NCBI RefSeq assembly: GCF_022829465.1
Contig: NZ_JAKSXZ010000146.1
Location: 124,001 to 188,000 of the forward strand
DNA length: 64,000 nt
Origin: Methylobacterium sp. J-067
Lineage (GTDB): Bacteria > Pseudomonadota > Alphaproteobacteria > Rhizobiales > Beijerinckiaceae
Direction: 5' to 3'
The notes beneath the pieces were generated by a model that was not told the DNA's origin, ran no database searches, and worked only from the letters and a program-made list of their open reading frames with translations. The translations under genes were made by a program, and so were the position numbers. Below, one piece after another: positions 44,101-52,139 of the stretch (positions within the stretch are counted from its first letter, which is position 1; each line of letters begins with the position of its first letter).

Positions 44101-44439
44101 CGTGGACGACACGACCTGGGCGATGGCGAGGTCGATGCTCACGCTCGGATCGAAATAGATCCGCTGGACCGCCGTGCCCTGCAGGGTGGTCGATTCCATC
44201 CGGCGGATGTTGTTGACGTTGTTGGAGATGCCGAACTCGGCATAGGTCGTGACGCGGGTTTCCATCTCCGGCGTGGACAGGCCGGTATAGGTCCAGACCA
44301 CCACGACGACGGGGATGTCGACGACGGGCAGCACGTCCTTGGGCATGACGACGATGGCGCCGACGCCGCCGAGCATCATCAGGACCGCGAGCACGTAGGT
44401 CGTGATGCGGAACTTGAGGGCGTAGAGGACGAGGCCCAT
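41155..44439 (-). CDS. RND-family efflux permease (HAE1/AcrB-like), orphan
   Basis: A 1094-residue inner-membrane pump with the 12-helix, two-porter-domain RND plan. Helix 4 carries the proton-relay pair Asp401-Asp402 ([10 protein letters not shown]). In helix 10, the position of AcrB Lys940 is Ala981 in [15 protein letters not shown], so the relay is rearranged as in some RND subgroups. Periplasmic regions include [22 protein letters not shown], as in cluster members of MdtB/CzcA type. No HlyD adaptor or outer-membrane channel is adjacent, so it must borrow them. Substrate unknown. Confidence 0.9.
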   Translation of the reverse strand: MGLVLYALKFRITTYVLAVLMMLGGVGAIVVMPKDVLPVVDIPVVVVVWTYTGLSTPEMETRVTTYAEFGISNNVNNIRRMESTTLQGTAVQRIYFDPSVSIDLAIAQVVSSTNSIRAAMPPGIQPPVIVRYSASSVPVIQLALSSASQSLNEIYDYAQYRIRQTLAQVPGSTLPAPFGGAPRQIMVDLDLNALQALGLTPLDVTNAMTAQNLTVPSGLAKIGEQQYPIQLNATPPSIETLNTAPIKVVAGQPVLVRDVAFVRDGGPPQINVVRADGSQAVLMQVIKNGNASTLSVVNNVKAAMPTIRAAAPEGMSIKLLFDQSVFVSNAIEGVLHEAAIAAALTGLAILLFLGSWRSTLVVLISIPLCVMTSLAVLAALGQTINIMTLGGLALAVGILVDDATVAIENTYRLFEEGEEFRESVVHGAAGIAKPALISTLSICAAFTAVFALTDTPKYLFTPQALAVVFAMLTSYLLSRTLVPLLIDVIVAPEYAAKHAKDRHEKGEAPRRTRIGRVVGAVGAPLMRFAGAFHRGFEARFTRFHRGYVGLLHAALRHRVVTAIITVCVLALGGTLFVFTGQDYFPEIESRQMTMHLRARAGLRIETTQQVFAQVEDVVREVIPEHELEQILDNIGVPSINYNFAFSDGSFVSYNDGQMLISLKEEHGSVAAYKKRLREVLMQRFPDLTVYFQPADIITQILNFGVITPIDIQVSGRNKEKDLEVAQNIVRRLRDTKGLVDVHLQQIVNVPQFYVDVDRRLASELGLTEQSVAQNMNISLSGSYQVTPNFWPDPKTGIPYQLWVQTPEYRNASLTDLRNTPLFVRAAATSGTGPGVLTLLSSVADMKRVPTQTVINHVNIQPTFDIFASVQDRDLGSVAREIDTIVQEEQKNLSAPDKITVRGQIENMRSAFLRLGIGLGIALIAVYLLMAVNYQSWGDPFVVIAALPIAFCGITTGLFVTGTTFSIPSIFGAIMSVGIASANSILLVTFAKEHREATGCSAAEAAIAAGETRLRPVLMTASAMFLGLIPMALGTGEGGEQNAALARAVMGGIAFATPATLLLVPFLYTLLRSGPAQPVEDYLPPEGAKVAQTAA

Positions 44440-44535
44440 GCGATCTCCCGGCCCCCCGGACGTGCGAGCACTAGGGTGAGCTAACCCGCCCGGGCCGACA
44501 AGTACTGATCCGCGATGCCGCAGGCGCCGTTAAGT

Positions 44536-44552
44536 TGTTTCCGGCGGAAACA
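44536..44552. repeat. Short perfect hairpin between RND and TerB-like genes
   Basis: TGTTTCC-GGC-GGAAACA has a 7-bp stem and three-base loop. It lies 24 bases after the TerB-like stop on the minus strand and some 97 bases upstream of the RND start. It may act as a terminator for RND-promoter antisense transcripts or as a binding site; nothing more can be said. Confidence 0.35.
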
Positions 44553-44575
44553 CTATCGTGGTCACGCTCGTGTTC

Positions 44576-45010
44576 TCAGCGCAGCAGCGCCGACTTTTCG
44601 ACTTCCAGCGAATTCGCAATCTCATCGAGCGCCGTGTGCTCGACCGCGCTGATACCGTCGAAATCGGCGACGTCGGCGGCGATCAGGAACACGTCCTGCC
44701 TCTGCTCGATGGGCCGTTCGGCGATCGCGGCGGCGGCCCGGAGGTTCTCGATCCGCCCGGCGCGGGTCTTCGCGCGGCTGATCGCCTCGTACAGTTCCTG
44801 CTCGACGCGCAGGGTGTCGTAGGACCGTTCGAGGATCGGGTTGGCGCGGATGCCGACGATGGCCGCCTCGACCTCTTCCTCCGCCACGTCGCCATCCGCG
44901 ACGATGACGTTGGCCGCCGCCGAGACGGCCGCCTGCAGGAACATCGCATCGCCGGCATAGGACATGATCGTCCGGCCGAAGCGAAGGATAGCGTCCTGGA
45001 AAATACTCAT
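44576..45010 (-). CDS. TerB-like tellurite-resistance/helical domain protein
   Basis: A 144-residue all-helical protein of the TerB/DjlA-N superfamily. The diagnostic segment AAVSAAANVIVADGDVAEEEVEAAI has the acidic metal-binding motif (ADGDVAEEE), and a second repeat contains FLIAADVADFDG. TerB domains bind divalent metals and often act in stress responses. ATG 45010 has GGGAGAGGGG just upstream; the longer frame adds only seven residues. Another TerB domain occurs in the DjlA-like protein at 50990. Confidence 0.8.
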   Translation of the reverse strand: MSIFQDAILRFGRTIMSYAGDAMFLQAAVSAAANVIVADGDVAEEEVEAAIVGIRANPILERSYDTLRVEQELYEAISRAKTRAGRIENLRAAAAIAERPIEQRQDVFLIAADVADFDGISAVEHTALDEIANSLEVEKSALLR

Positions 45011-45068
45011 GCCCCTCTCCCGTTGATCCAAGATGGCGGGAGAAGGGGCCCCTGAGTCAAGCTTGCCC

Positions 45069-45290
45069 TCAGCAACACCGGAAACCGGAGGTGTTGCCGA
45101 CGCCGAACCGCGCGTTCTCCCGGTTGCGGAAGAACTCCGTCTCGGTCATCGGCTCCCGGTCGGGATGGGTGCGGCGGATGTGCTCGGCATAGACGGCGTA
45201 GTCGCCCTGCCCCACCATCAGCCGCGCCCCGTCGCAGACGCATTTCGTCAACGTCCGCAGTTGGTTGCGAAAGCCCTGCGCCGGCATCAT
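45069..45290 (-). CDS. YbdD/YjiX-family small partner of CstA
   Basis: A 73-residue DUF466 protein with the family-typical YAEHIRRTHPDREPMTETEFFRNRENARFG and a C-terminal GFRCC. E. coli YbdD and YjiX are encoded directly after cstA and btsT and are needed for pyruvate transport in that system. Here too it lies four bases after cstA on the same strand, so it should act with the transporter. Confidence 0.93.
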   Translation of the reverse strand: MMPAQGFRNQLRTLTKCVCDGARLMVGQGDYAVYAEHIRRTHPDREPMTETEFFRNRENARFGVGNTSGFRCC

Positions 45291-45294
45291 CGCC

Positions 45295-47352
45295 TCACTC
45301 CGCCGCCACCATGCGCGGCTCGGTCTCCAGCGCGGTCCAGCGGTCGGCGCGCAGCGCCTTCATGCAGGCCATGATGCCGAAGACCGCGATCGCCACCACG
45401 AGCGCGATGAACAACGCGGCGAGCACTGCGTCGATCCGGTCGTTGAGAATGATCTGGCTCATCTGGTCGGCGCTCTTGGCCGGCGCGAGGAGCTTGCCCT
45501 CGGCGGCGGCCGTCGCGTAGCGCTCGGCATGGGCGAGGAAGCCGATCTTCGGGTCGGCCGAGAAGATCTTCTGCCAGCCGGCCGTCAGGGTACAGATGCA
45601 CAGCCACGCGGTCGGGATGATCGTCACGAAGGCGTATTTCTCGCGCTTCATCTTGAAGATCACCACGGTGCACAGCGTCAGCGCCACCGCCGCCAGCATC
45701 TGGTTGGAGATGCCGAAGAGCGGCCACAGGGTGTTGATGCCGCCCAGCGGATCCGTGACGCCCTGGTAGAGAAAGTAGCCCCAGGCGCCCACAGAGATCG
45801 CGGTGGCGACGATGCTCGGCCCCCAGGCATCCGTCTTCTTGAAGCCGGGCGCCACGAGCCCCACGAGGTCCTGCACCATGAAGCGGCAGGCCCGCGTGCC
45901 CGCATCCACCGCCGTCAGGATGAACAGCGCCTCGAACAGGATCGCGAAGTGGTACCAGAAGGCCATCATCCCCTTGCCGCCGATGGCCGAGGAGATGATG
46001 TGCGCCATGCCCACCGCCAGGGTCGGGGCGCCGCCCGCGCGGGAGATGATCGTGTGCTCGCCGACATCGGCGGCGGTCTGGGTGATGACCTCCGGCGTCG
46101 TGGCGAAGCCGAGCTTGGTCACGGCGGCGGCGGCGGTCTCCGGCGTGGTGCCTACGAGGGCCGCCGGGGAGTTCATGGTGAAGTACACGCCCGGATCGAT
46201 CACGCAGGCCGAGACCAGCGCCATGATCGCCACGAAGGATTCCATCAGCATCGCGCCGTAGCCGACGAAGCGGGCATCGACCTCGTTGGCGATGAGCTTC
46301 GGCGTGGTGCCCGACGAGATCAGCGCGTGGAAGCCCGAGACCGAACCGCAGGCGATGGTGATGAACAGGAACGGGAACAGGCTGCCCGCCCAGACAGGGC
46401 CGGTGCCGTCCACGAACTTGGTCATGGCCGGCATCTGCAGGTGCGGGGCCACGAAGGCGATGCCGAGCGCGAGGCCGACGATGGTGCCGATCTTGAGGAA
46501 GGTCGAGAGGTAGTCGCGCGGGGCGAGCAGCAGCCACACCGGCAGGACCGAGGCGACGAAGCCGTAGCCGATCAGCAACCAGCACAGCTGCGTGCCGGTG
46601 AAGGTGAAGGCCGGGCCCCAGACCGGGCTCGCCGCCACCTGCCCGCCGCCGAAGATGGCGGCCATCAGCAGGACGAAGCCGACGACGGAGACCTCGCCAA
46701 TCTTACCCGGCCGGATGTAGCGGGTGTACACGCCCATGAAGATGGCGATCGGGATCGTGGACATCACCGTGAAGGTGCCCCACGGGCTTTCGGCCAGGGC
46801 CTTCACGACGATCAGCGCCAGCACCGCCAGCAGGATGATCATGATGAGGAAGGTGCCGAAGAGGGCGATGACGCCCGGCACCGCCCCGAGCTCGGCGCGG
46901 ATCAGCTCGCCCAGCGAGCGCCCGTCCCGGCGCATGGAAACGAACAGGACCATGAAGTCCTGCACCGCGCCCGCGAGGACGACGCCCGCCAGGATCCACA
47001 GCATGCCGGGCAGGTAGCCCATCTGCGCGGCGAGCACCGGGCCGACCAGCGGGCCGGCGCCCGCGATGGCCGCGAAATGGTGGCCGAACAGCACGCTCTT
47101 GTTGGTGGGGACGTAATCGAGCCCGTCGTTGTGGCGTAGCGCCGGGGTCTCGCGCTTCGCGTCGAGGCGCATCACCTTGTCGGCGATGAACTTCGAGTAA
47201 TAGCGGTAGGCGATCAGGTAGACGCAGACCGCCGCGACCACGATCCAGAGGGCGTTCACCGCCTCGCCACGCTCGACGGCCACGATGGACAGGGCGGCGG
47301 CGCCGAGCGCCCCGACGAGGGCCCAGGGCCCATGCTTCTGAATGGCGGTCAT
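45295..47352 (-). CDS. cstA: CstA-family carbon-starvation transporter
   Basis: A 685-residue inner-membrane transporter with about 16-18 helices. The family segments are YYSKFIADKVMRLD, RHNDGLDYVPTNKSVLFGHHFAAIAGAGPLVGPVLAAQMGYLPG (given here in part), GCGSVSGFHALISSGTTPK-like ACGSVSGFHAL, and NTLWPLFGISNQMLAA. CstA/BtsT proteins take up pyruvate and some peptides. ATG 47352 is supported by GGGGAGG at about -8; a longer frame adds seven residues. The YbdD partner follows. Confidence 0.95.
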   Translation of the reverse strand: MTAIQKHGPWALVGALGAAALSIVAVERGEAVNALWIVVAAVCVYLIAYRYYSKFIADKVMRLDAKRETPALRHNDGLDYVPTNKSVLFGHHFAAIAGAGPLVGPVLAAQMGYLPGMLWILAGVVLAGAVQDFMVLFVSMRRDGRSLGELIRAELGAVPGVIALFGTFLIMIILLAVLALIVVKALAESPWGTFTVMSTIPIAIFMGVYTRYIRPGKIGEVSVVGFVLLMAAIFGGGQVAASPVWGPAFTFTGTQLCWLLIGYGFVASVLPVWLLLAPRDYLSTFLKIGTIVGLALGIAFVAPHLQMPAMTKFVDGTGPVWAGSLFPFLFITIACGSVSGFHALISSGTTPKLIANEVDARFVGYGAMLMESFVAIMALVSACVIDPGVYFTMNSPAALVGTTPETAAAAVTKLGFATTPEVITQTAADVGEHTIISRAGGAPTLAVGMAHIISSAIGGKGMMAFWYHFAILFEALFILTAVDAGTRACRFMVQDLVGLVAPGFKKTDAWGPSIVATAISVGAWGYFLYQGVTDPLGGINTLWPLFGISNQMLAAVALTLCTVVIFKMKREKYAFVTIIPTAWLCICTLTAGWQKIFSADPKIGFLAHAERYATAAAEGKLLAPAKSADQMSQIILNDRIDAVLAALFIALVVAIAVFGIMACMKALRADRWTALETEPRMVAAE

Positions 47353-47582
47353 GGCGTGGCCTCCCCGGCCCACGGCTCGAACGACCCTGACAGGGCCTGT
47401 GATCTGGCCTGCGTTCTGCCGGAAATTTTACGCCGTGCAAAGATTTTCGCGAACCGCCCGCCGGACAAACGGGGCCTCGTTGTTCGCCCGCGCCGGGCTG
47501 CTATAGGTCGGGCGCCCGCCACGGACCGGCGGGCAGGAACGCGGGCCGCTCCGCATGGCCTGCGGCGTTCGGGTGGAGACGG
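47353..47582. promoter_or_regulatory. Divergent control region of cstA and the dehydrogenase
   Basis: In this 230-base region the minus strand has TTCGCG-N17-TAAAAT around 47450-47425, a weak sigma-70-like promoter for cstA. The rest contains no clear dyad. GGAAC near 47537 is not followed by CGTT at the right distance, so no EcfG site is called. Confidence 0.35.
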
Positions 47583-48452
47583 ATGATGGCCAAGGTCGCT
47601 TTTCTGGGACTCGGCGTGATGGGCGGCCCGATGGCCGGGCATCTCGCGAAGAAAGGCCATGACGTCACGGTCTACAACCGAACGGGCGCCAAGGCGGAGG
47701 CCTGGGTGAAGGCCCATGGCGGCGCCCATGCCGCCACCCCGCGCGAGGCCGTGAAGGGCGCCGCGATCGTCTTCGCCTGCGTCGGCAACGACAACGACCT
47801 GCGCAGCGTGGTGCTGGGCGAGGATGGGGCGCTCGCCGGCATGGAGCCGGGCTCGGTCTTCGTGGACCACACCACCGCGTCGGCCGAGGTCGCCCGCGAA
47901 CTCGCCGCCGCCGCGCAGGAGAAGGGTGTCGGCTTCATCGACGCCCCCGTCTCCGGCGGACAGGCCGGCGCCGAGAACGGCGTGCTGACGGTGATGTGCG
48001 GCGGGGAGCCCGAGACCTATGCGAAGGCCGAGGAGGCCATCAAAAGCTTCGCCCGCGCCTGCCGCCTGATGGGCCCGGTCGGGTCCGGCCAGCTCACCAA
48101 GATGGTCAACCAGATCTGCATCGCCGGTCTCGTGCAGGGCCTCTCGGAGGGCGTGCACTTCGCCAAGCGCGCCGGTCTCGATGTCGAGGCCGTGCTCGAC
48201 GTCATCTCGAAGGGCGCTGCCGGCTCCTGGCAGATGGAGAACCGCGGCAAGACCATGAACGAGGGCAAGTTCGACTTCGGCTTCGCTGTCGATTGGATGC
48301 GCAAGGATCTCGGCATCCTGCTGGACGAAGCCCGCCGCAACGGTGCCAAGCTCCCGGTCTCGGCCCTGATCGATCAGTTCTACGCCGAGGTGCAGGCGAT
48401 GGGCGGCAACCGCTGGGACACGTCGAGCCTCGTCGCCCGCCTGGAACGCTGA
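47583..48452 (+). CDS. 3-hydroxyisobutyrate dehydrogenase-family reductase
   Basis: A 289-residue beta-hydroxyacid dehydrogenase. The Rossmann motif FLGLGVMGGPMAGHLAKKGHDVTVYNRT starts at residue 7, the substrate motif is DAPVSGGQAGAE, and the catalytic lysine lies in GSGQLTKMVNQ. NRT after the second strand favours NADP over NAD. Family members reduce tartronate semialdehyde, succinate semialdehyde or oxidise 3-hydroxyisobutyrate. In a methylotroph-like context tartronate semialdehyde reductase is possible, but the substrate cannot be read from sequence. Confidence 0.88.
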   Translation: MMAKVAFLGLGVMGGPMAGHLAKKGHDVTVYNRTGAKAEAWVKAHGGAHAATPREAVKGAAIVFACVGNDNDLRSVVLGEDGALAGMEPGSVFVDHTTASAEVARELAAAAQEKGVGFIDAPVSGGQAGAENGVLTVMCGGEPETYAKAEEAIKSFARACRLMGPVGSGQLTKMVNQICIAGLVQGLSEGVHFAKRAGLDVEAVLDVISKGAAGSWQMENRGKTMNEGKFDFGFAVDWMRKDLGILLDEARRNGAKLPVSALIDQFYAEVQAMGGNRWDTSSLVARLER

Positions 48453-48474
48453 CGGACGCGGGCGCGGCGGCGGC

Positions 48475-48948
48475 TCAGCTGTCGCTGCCGAGCCCGAGGC
48501 CGCGGATGATGTCGCCGATCGGGTCGATGCGGTTCGCCTCCGGCTTCTTCACGGGGGCGACGGCCGCCGGCTGGGCCGGTTGGGTCAGCACGGCCTGACG
48601 CACCGGGGCCGAACGCTGCGAGAGCTTATGCCGGTGGGCGCCGGCCTTCCGGCGATGCTCCGGCGCGGCCTCGGCGATGCGCACCGGGACCGGGGGCTCG
48701 ACCTGCACCGAGGTCCAGGCCACGGGGGCGGGCACCAGCTGCGGGGCTTCCGCCTTGAGGACGGGGGCCGCAGCGGAAACCGCAAGGGCGGCCGGCGGGT
48801 TGGCCCAGGCTTGGGGAGCCACCGTCGCGACGGGCCGCGACGGGTATGTCGTGCGCTCGAAGTTGCCCGGATGCAGGATATGCGCTGCGGCGAGGAGGCC
48901 GAAAGCTGCAATCGCTGTCGTGGCGATGGTGGACTTGAAGTGTTCCAT
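48475..48948 (-). CDS. Pro/Ala-rich envelope protein, unknown function
   Basis: A 157-residue protein with an N-terminal membrane or signal segment (TTAIAAFGLLAAAH, residues 9-22). The rest is low complexity: Ala, Pro and Val-rich, with a basic patch EHRRKAGAHRHKLSQR near 98 and a terminal DPIGDIIRGLGLG. No family recognised. An exact EcfG-type promoter ends nine bases upstream of the ATG, which would give a very short or leaderless transcript. The ATG has only a weak ribosome-binding site, consistent with that. Confidence 0.7.
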   Translation of the reverse strand: MEHFKSTIATTAIAAFGLLAAAHILHPGNFERTTYPSRPVATVAPQAWANPPAALAVSAAAPVLKAEAPQLVPAPVAWTSVQVEPPVPVRIAEAAPEHRRKAGAHRHKLSQRSAPVRQAVLTQPAQPAAVAPVKKPEANRIDPIGDIIRGLGLGSDS

Positions 48949-48956
48949 GCCGCTTC

Positions 48957-48981
48957 AACGTGAGGCCAAGCTAATGGTTCC
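48957..48981 (-). promoter_or_regulatory. EcfG-type general-stress promoter
   Basis: On the minus strand GGAAC (48981-48977) and CGTT (48960-48957) are 16 bases apart, an exact match to GGAAC-N16/17-CGTT. It points to the Pro/Ala-rich protein at 48948. The predicted transcription start would fall within a few bases of the ATG. Confidence 0.6.
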
Positions 48982-49066
48982 GCTTGGCCCATGCCTAGAC
49001 TGCGGGAGGACTGTCTTCCTTCACCCGGACGGCGACGACTATCCGGCGGGACGGGCGCGGCGCTGA
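48974..49066 (+). CDS. Possible 30-residue CxxC microprotein
   Basis: An ATG preceded by GAGG opens a 30-codon frame: MVPLGPCLDCGRTVFLHPDG followed by ten residues rich in Asp and Arg. The CLDCG element resembles half of a zinc ribbon. It overlaps the EcfG-type promoter on the other strand and, at its end, 28 bases of cdh in antisense. It could equally be chance; no homologue is known to me. Confidence 0.25.
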   Translation: MVPLGPCLDCGRTVFLHPDGDDYPAGRARR

Positions 49067-49818
49067 TCCGCGATAGCACAGCCATGGTCCATGATGTCCT
49101 CCGCGCTGGCCTGGCGGCCCCGGAAGGCGAGGAGGATGAGGCCCGGCTCTGGATCGCCGGGCCGTGTCGAGACCGCCGCGAAGGTGGTCCGCGTCAGGTC
49201 GCGGCGGCCCGGCAGGGTCGTGATGGCCGCGAAGGGGTTGAACGTCTCGACGTCGGCGGCGCGCACCCGCATCGCGTGGAACCGGTCATAGGCCAGCGGC
49301 ACCGGGAACGGCGCCCACGCCTTGCCGACGGCGCGGCCATGGGCGTCGAGGGCATCGAGCACCTTGGGCCGCAGGCAATCGAGGTGGATGTGCAGTTGAT
49401 CCTGGCTGCGCCCGCGCGCCGAATTCACGGCGAGACCGAGATCGGCCTCCGGCACGCGGTTCTTCAGGGAATCCACCACGAAGTGCCGGGCCGAGAGCGC
49501 CGCCTTCCAGTACGCCACGCCGCGCGGGCCGCGTAGGGGCGCCGCTTCGAGCCCCGAGACCGTGTCGGTGGGCATGACCACGATATGCGTCGGCTCGCCC
49601 GGCGCCCGCAGCACGGCCGTGCCGGGGCGCTCCTTGTCGCCGAGATCGACGGCCAGACAGGGGAAGGTCCTGTTGGCGAGCGTCTTGGCGAGGACGCAGG
49701 TCTTCAGGGCCATCCAGAGGACGTCGCGGGTCGGGTCCGACCCAGCCGAGGCGGGGACGGCGAGCACCAGCCCGATCAACCCCGCCGACAGCGCGATCCG
49801 CCGCCGGTCAGTGGTCAT
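49039..49818 (-). CDS. cdh: CDP-diacylglycerol pyrophosphatase
   Basis: A 259-residue protein hydrolysing CDP-diacylglycerol to CMP and phosphatidate. An N-terminal signal anchor spans about residues 7-24. The HIT-related catalytic motif is [11 protein letters not shown] near 140, with [27 protein letters not shown] before it and [19 protein letters not shown] after it, all diagnostic for Cdh. ATG 49818 overlaps the end of ureE by 11 bases, so translation may be coupled to it. The frame upstream of this ATG reads through the His-rich repeat and is not real. Confidence 0.9.
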   Translation of the reverse strand: MTTDRRRIALSAGLIGLVLAVPASAGSDPTRDVLWMALKTCVLAKTLANRTFPCLAVDLGDKERPGTAVLRAPGEPTHIVVMPTDTVSGLEAAPLRGPRGVAYWKAALSARHFVVDSLKNRVPEADLGLAVNSARGRSQDQLHIHLDCLRPKVLDALDAHGRAVGKAWAPFPVPLAYDRFHAMRVRAADVETFNPFAAITTLPGRRDLTRTTFAAVSTRPGDPEPGLILLAFRGRQASAEDIMDHGCAIADQRRARPAG

Positions 49819-50422
49819 GCTTGTGGCTGTGATCGTGCCCATGATGCGCATGATCATGGTTGTGGCCATGGGAATGGCCGTGATCGTGCGCATGGTCGTG
49901 AGCATGGTGGTCGTGATCGTGCCCGTGATCATGGTCGTGGGCGTGATCGTGCCCGTGGTGGTCGTGGCCGTGATCGTGGCCGCACGTGCTGTGATCGTGG
50001 GCGGCCTTCTCCGGGCTGAAGGCGCGGGTCACCGGGGTGGCGACGCAGCCCTGGCCGCGCACCAGTTCGGCATTGGCCGGCGAGGCGGGGATATGGAGCG
50101 TGTCGGCGCCGACCTCGGCCTCGACATGGTTGCCGCCGAGCTGCCACGCGAGGCGCATCAGCCGGGCCGGGTTCTCCGCCCGGACTTCGAGAAGCGATTC
50201 GGCCGCCGCCTTCACGACGACGAGCCGGCCGTCGTCGAGGCGCAGGGCGTCGCCGTCCTCCAGCGAGCCGGCCTTCGGGAGGGCCACCTCGAAGGCGAGG
50301 CCACCCGCCGCCGTCAGGCTGGACGGGAGGGCGGACCGGCCGGCATGGTCGAGTTCGACGGTGTCCGCGACGCGGTCGGCGCGCACGGCCGGACGGCGGA
50401 CGATCGTGGTGGCTTTCTGCAT
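49808..50422 (-). CDS. ureE: Urease accessory nickel-binding protein UreE with His-rich tail
   Basis: Metallochaperone that delivers nickel to urease, 204 residues. The N-terminal peptide-binding part ([17 protein letters not shown]) and the C-terminal [18 protein letters not shown], with its conserved His, followed by [22 protein letters not shown], fit UreE. The last 63 residues contain 32 histidines alternating with Asp/Gly/Ala, an exceptionally long metal-binding tail. No other urease gene is in the window. ATG 50422 is preferred over a longer upstream frame without UreE similarity. Confidence 0.9.
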   Translation of the reverse strand: MQKATTIVRRPAVRADRVADTVELDHAGRSALPSSLTAAGGLAFEVALPKAGSLEDGDALRLDDGRLVVVKAAAESLLEVRAENPARLMRLAWQLGGNHVEAEVGADTLHIPASPANAELVRGQGCVATPVTRAFSPEKAAHDHSTCGHDHGHDHHGHDHAHDHDHGHDHDHHAHDHAHDHGHSHGHNHDHAHHGHDHSHKHDH

Positions 50423-50517
50423 GGCGGCCTCGAAATCCGGCGGCGGCCCAGGCGGCCCGCCTTCCGCGTGGCATAGGGCGGGAGGATGACGGGACGCAAC
50501 TGCCCCGTTCATGGATC

Positions 50518-50543
50518 GGAACCTTGGCCGTAGGGACGGCGTT
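50518..50543 (+). promoter_or_regulatory. EcfG-type general-stress promoter
   Basis: GGAAC (50518-50522) and CGTT (50540-50543) with 17 bases between match the EcfG consensus exactly. Transcription would start near 50550 and give a leader of about 65 bases to the glycine-zipper lipoprotein gene. Confidence 0.75.
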
Positions 50544-50616
50544 GCGTTCCTGCTAAGCTCGATTCGCAGCCATAACGGCAAAAGCCAAAACGGATGCACA
50601 GGGGAGTTGTAGAGAT

Positions 50617-50886
50617 ATGAAGAAGACCATCGCGGCCGCCCTCGCCGGACTCGCAGCGCTGTCGCTCGGCGCCTGCAACACGCCCGAGGACCGGGCTCTC
50701 GGCGGCGCCGGCCTCGGCGCGCTGGCCGGTGCGGCCATCGGCGGCGCGGCGACCGGCCGGGCCGGCGGCGCCCTCGCGGGTGCGGCCATCGGCGGCGCCG
50801 GCGGTGCCATCGTCGGCGCCTCGACCGCTCCGCGCTGCCCCTACGGCACCTACCGCGACGCCTACGGCAACGTCTACTGCCGCTAA
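50617..50886 (+). CDS. Glycine-zipper lipoprotein
   Basis: An 89-residue outer-membrane-type lipoprotein. The signal peptide ends in LSLGAC with Cys20 as the lipidated residue. The core is a glycine zipper ([19 protein letters not shown], repeated once as [17 protein letters not shown]), which forms tightly packed membrane helices. The end [11 protein letters not shown] is a small aromatic motif found in related lipoproteins. GGGAG precedes the ATG. An exact EcfG promoter lies upstream, so it is probably stress-induced. It may be cotranscribed with the DjlA-like gene after it. Confidence 0.88.
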   Translation: MKKTIAAALAGLAALSLGACNTPEDRALGGAGLGALAGAAIGGAATGRAGGALAGAAIGGAGGAIVGASTAPRCPYGTYRDAYGNVYCR

Positions 50887-50989
50887 GGCACGATCGGCCG
50901 GGAGACATCTCGGCCCTTCCACCCCGGGCGCCGCCGGTCTATCGGGTGGCGGCCGGGGCCATCCCGGCGGATGATCTCGAAGCCGCCCG

Positions 50990-51745
50990 ATGATCCACGA
51001 CAGCCGGACGCCGACGCCTCGCGCCTCGGGGATCTGGGGCAAGCTCGGCGGCGCCGGCATCGGGCTGGCGGTCGGAGGCCCCCTCGGCGGGCTGATCGGC
51101 GGTGTCGCCGGCCATTTCCTCGTCGACCGGGTCGGCGCGCCCTTCGGCCCGACCCCACGCGACGTGATCTTCACCACCGGGCTCGTGGCGCTGGCGGCCA
51201 AGATGGCCAAGTCGGACGGCGTCGTCGCGCCCTCGGAGGTCGAGGCCTTCGCCCGCGTGGTGCATGTCGAGCCCTCGGCCCAGGCCGGGGTGACGCGCCT
51301 GTTCGACCTCGCCAAGCGCACCACCGACGGCTACGAGGCCTACGCTTACCAGCTCGCGGCGACCTTCGGAGACGAGCCGGCCCTGCTGGAGGACGTGCTC
51401 GACGGCCTGTTCCAGATCGCGGGCGCGGACGGGGCGATCCACGCGGCCGAGGAGCAGTACCTGCGCGCCGTCTCCGCGATCTTCGGCTTCGAGGAGGCCG
51501 CGTTCCAGCGCATCGCCGCGCGGCATGTCCGCCTGGAGGACGACCCCTACGAGGTGCTGGGCCTCGACCGGGCCACCGACGACGCGACGGTGAAGGCCCG
51601 CCACCGGAGCTTGGTGTCCGAGCACCACCCCGACCGCGCGCTGGCGCGGGGCCTCCCCCCGGAGGCAGTGGCCATCGCCAGCAAGCGCCTCGCGGCGATC
51701 AACGCCGCCTACGATCTGGTCGCGGCCGAGCGGGGGTTACGGTAG
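50990..51745 (+). CDS. DjlA-like protein: glycine zipper, TerB and J domains
   Basis: A 251-residue membrane-associated co-chaperone. The N-terminal GGAGIGLAVGGPLGGLIGGVAG (18-40, given in part) is a glycine-rich membrane segment. A TerB domain follows (KMAKSDGVVAPSEVEAF and IAGADGAIHAAEEQYL), then a C-terminal J domain with the His213-Pro-Asp215 triplet. The order is that of DjlA, which recruits DnaK at the inner membrane. It starts 103 bases after the glycine-zipper lipoprotein, and a hairpin at 50952-50968 lies between them. Confidence 0.88.
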   Translation: MIHDSRTPTPRASGIWGKLGGAGIGLAVGGPLGGLIGGVAGHFLVDRVGAPFGPTPRDVIFTTGLVALAAKMAKSDGVVAPSEVEAFARVVHVEPSAQAGVTRLFDLAKRTTDGYEAYAYQLAATFGDEPALLEDVLDGLFQIAGADGAIHAAEEQYLRAVSAIFGFEEAAFQRIAARHVRLEDDPYEVLGLDRATDDATVKARHRSLVSEHHPDRALARGLPPEAVAIASKRLAAINAAYDLVAAERGLR

Positions 51746-51773
51746 GGGGCGGTTCGGCTTCGGCTGGGCCATC

Positions 51774-52139
51774 CTACAGCGTGTAGGGCTCCCGAATCCC
51801 CGCGTCGCCCGGCGGAAAATCCTTGGTGTTGCGGGTCACGAGCAGGCGCCCGGTGATCTGAGCCGTCGCCCAGATCACCGCATCGGGGAGCTTGATGCGG
51901 TGGCTGCGCCGCAAGTCCACGGCACGAGTGGCGATCTCGTCGTCCAATGGGATGATCCTGAAGCCTTCCAGAAAATGCCGCGTCGGCTCGATCAGGTCGG
52001 CCTTCGCGCCGACCATCACTTCCATCCACGTGATGATGCTGATCGCGCGGTTCTCGAAGCGCCCGATCTCCTCGCGGGCCTGCCGAACCGCGTTCAGATT
52101 GTCGATGAGGATGTTGGTGTCGAACAGGGCGCCTACCAT
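51774..52139 (-). CDS. vapC: VapC-type PIN-domain toxin
   Basis: A 121-residue PIN ribonuclease. The acidic residues of the active site are seen as DTNILID (Asp8), WMEVMVGAK (Glu40), DAVIWATAQ and TRNTKDF. VapC toxins cleave tRNA or rRNA. ATG 52139 overlaps the end of the antitoxin gene by seven bases; the longer frame upstream lies in the antitoxin. It converges with the DjlA-like gene at a 28-base distance. Confidence 0.9.
   Translation of the reverse strand: MVGALFDTNILIDNLNAVRQAREEIGRFENRAISIITWMEVMVGAKADLIEPTRHFLEGFRIIPLDDEIATRAVDLRRSHRIKLPDAVIWATAQITGRLLVTRNTKDFPPGDAGIREPYTL

Noticed and set aside
47500-47582. EcfG promoter before the dehydrogenase
   Set aside because: GGAAC at about 47537 is followed by CGTT only after 25 bases, outside the 16-17 spacing.
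49562-50476. Plus-strand frame opposite ureE and cdh with a Val/Ile-rich hydrophobic stretch
   Set aside because: The hydrophobic run is the antisense reading of the His-Asp repeat codons of ureE. It has no ribosome-binding site or family match.
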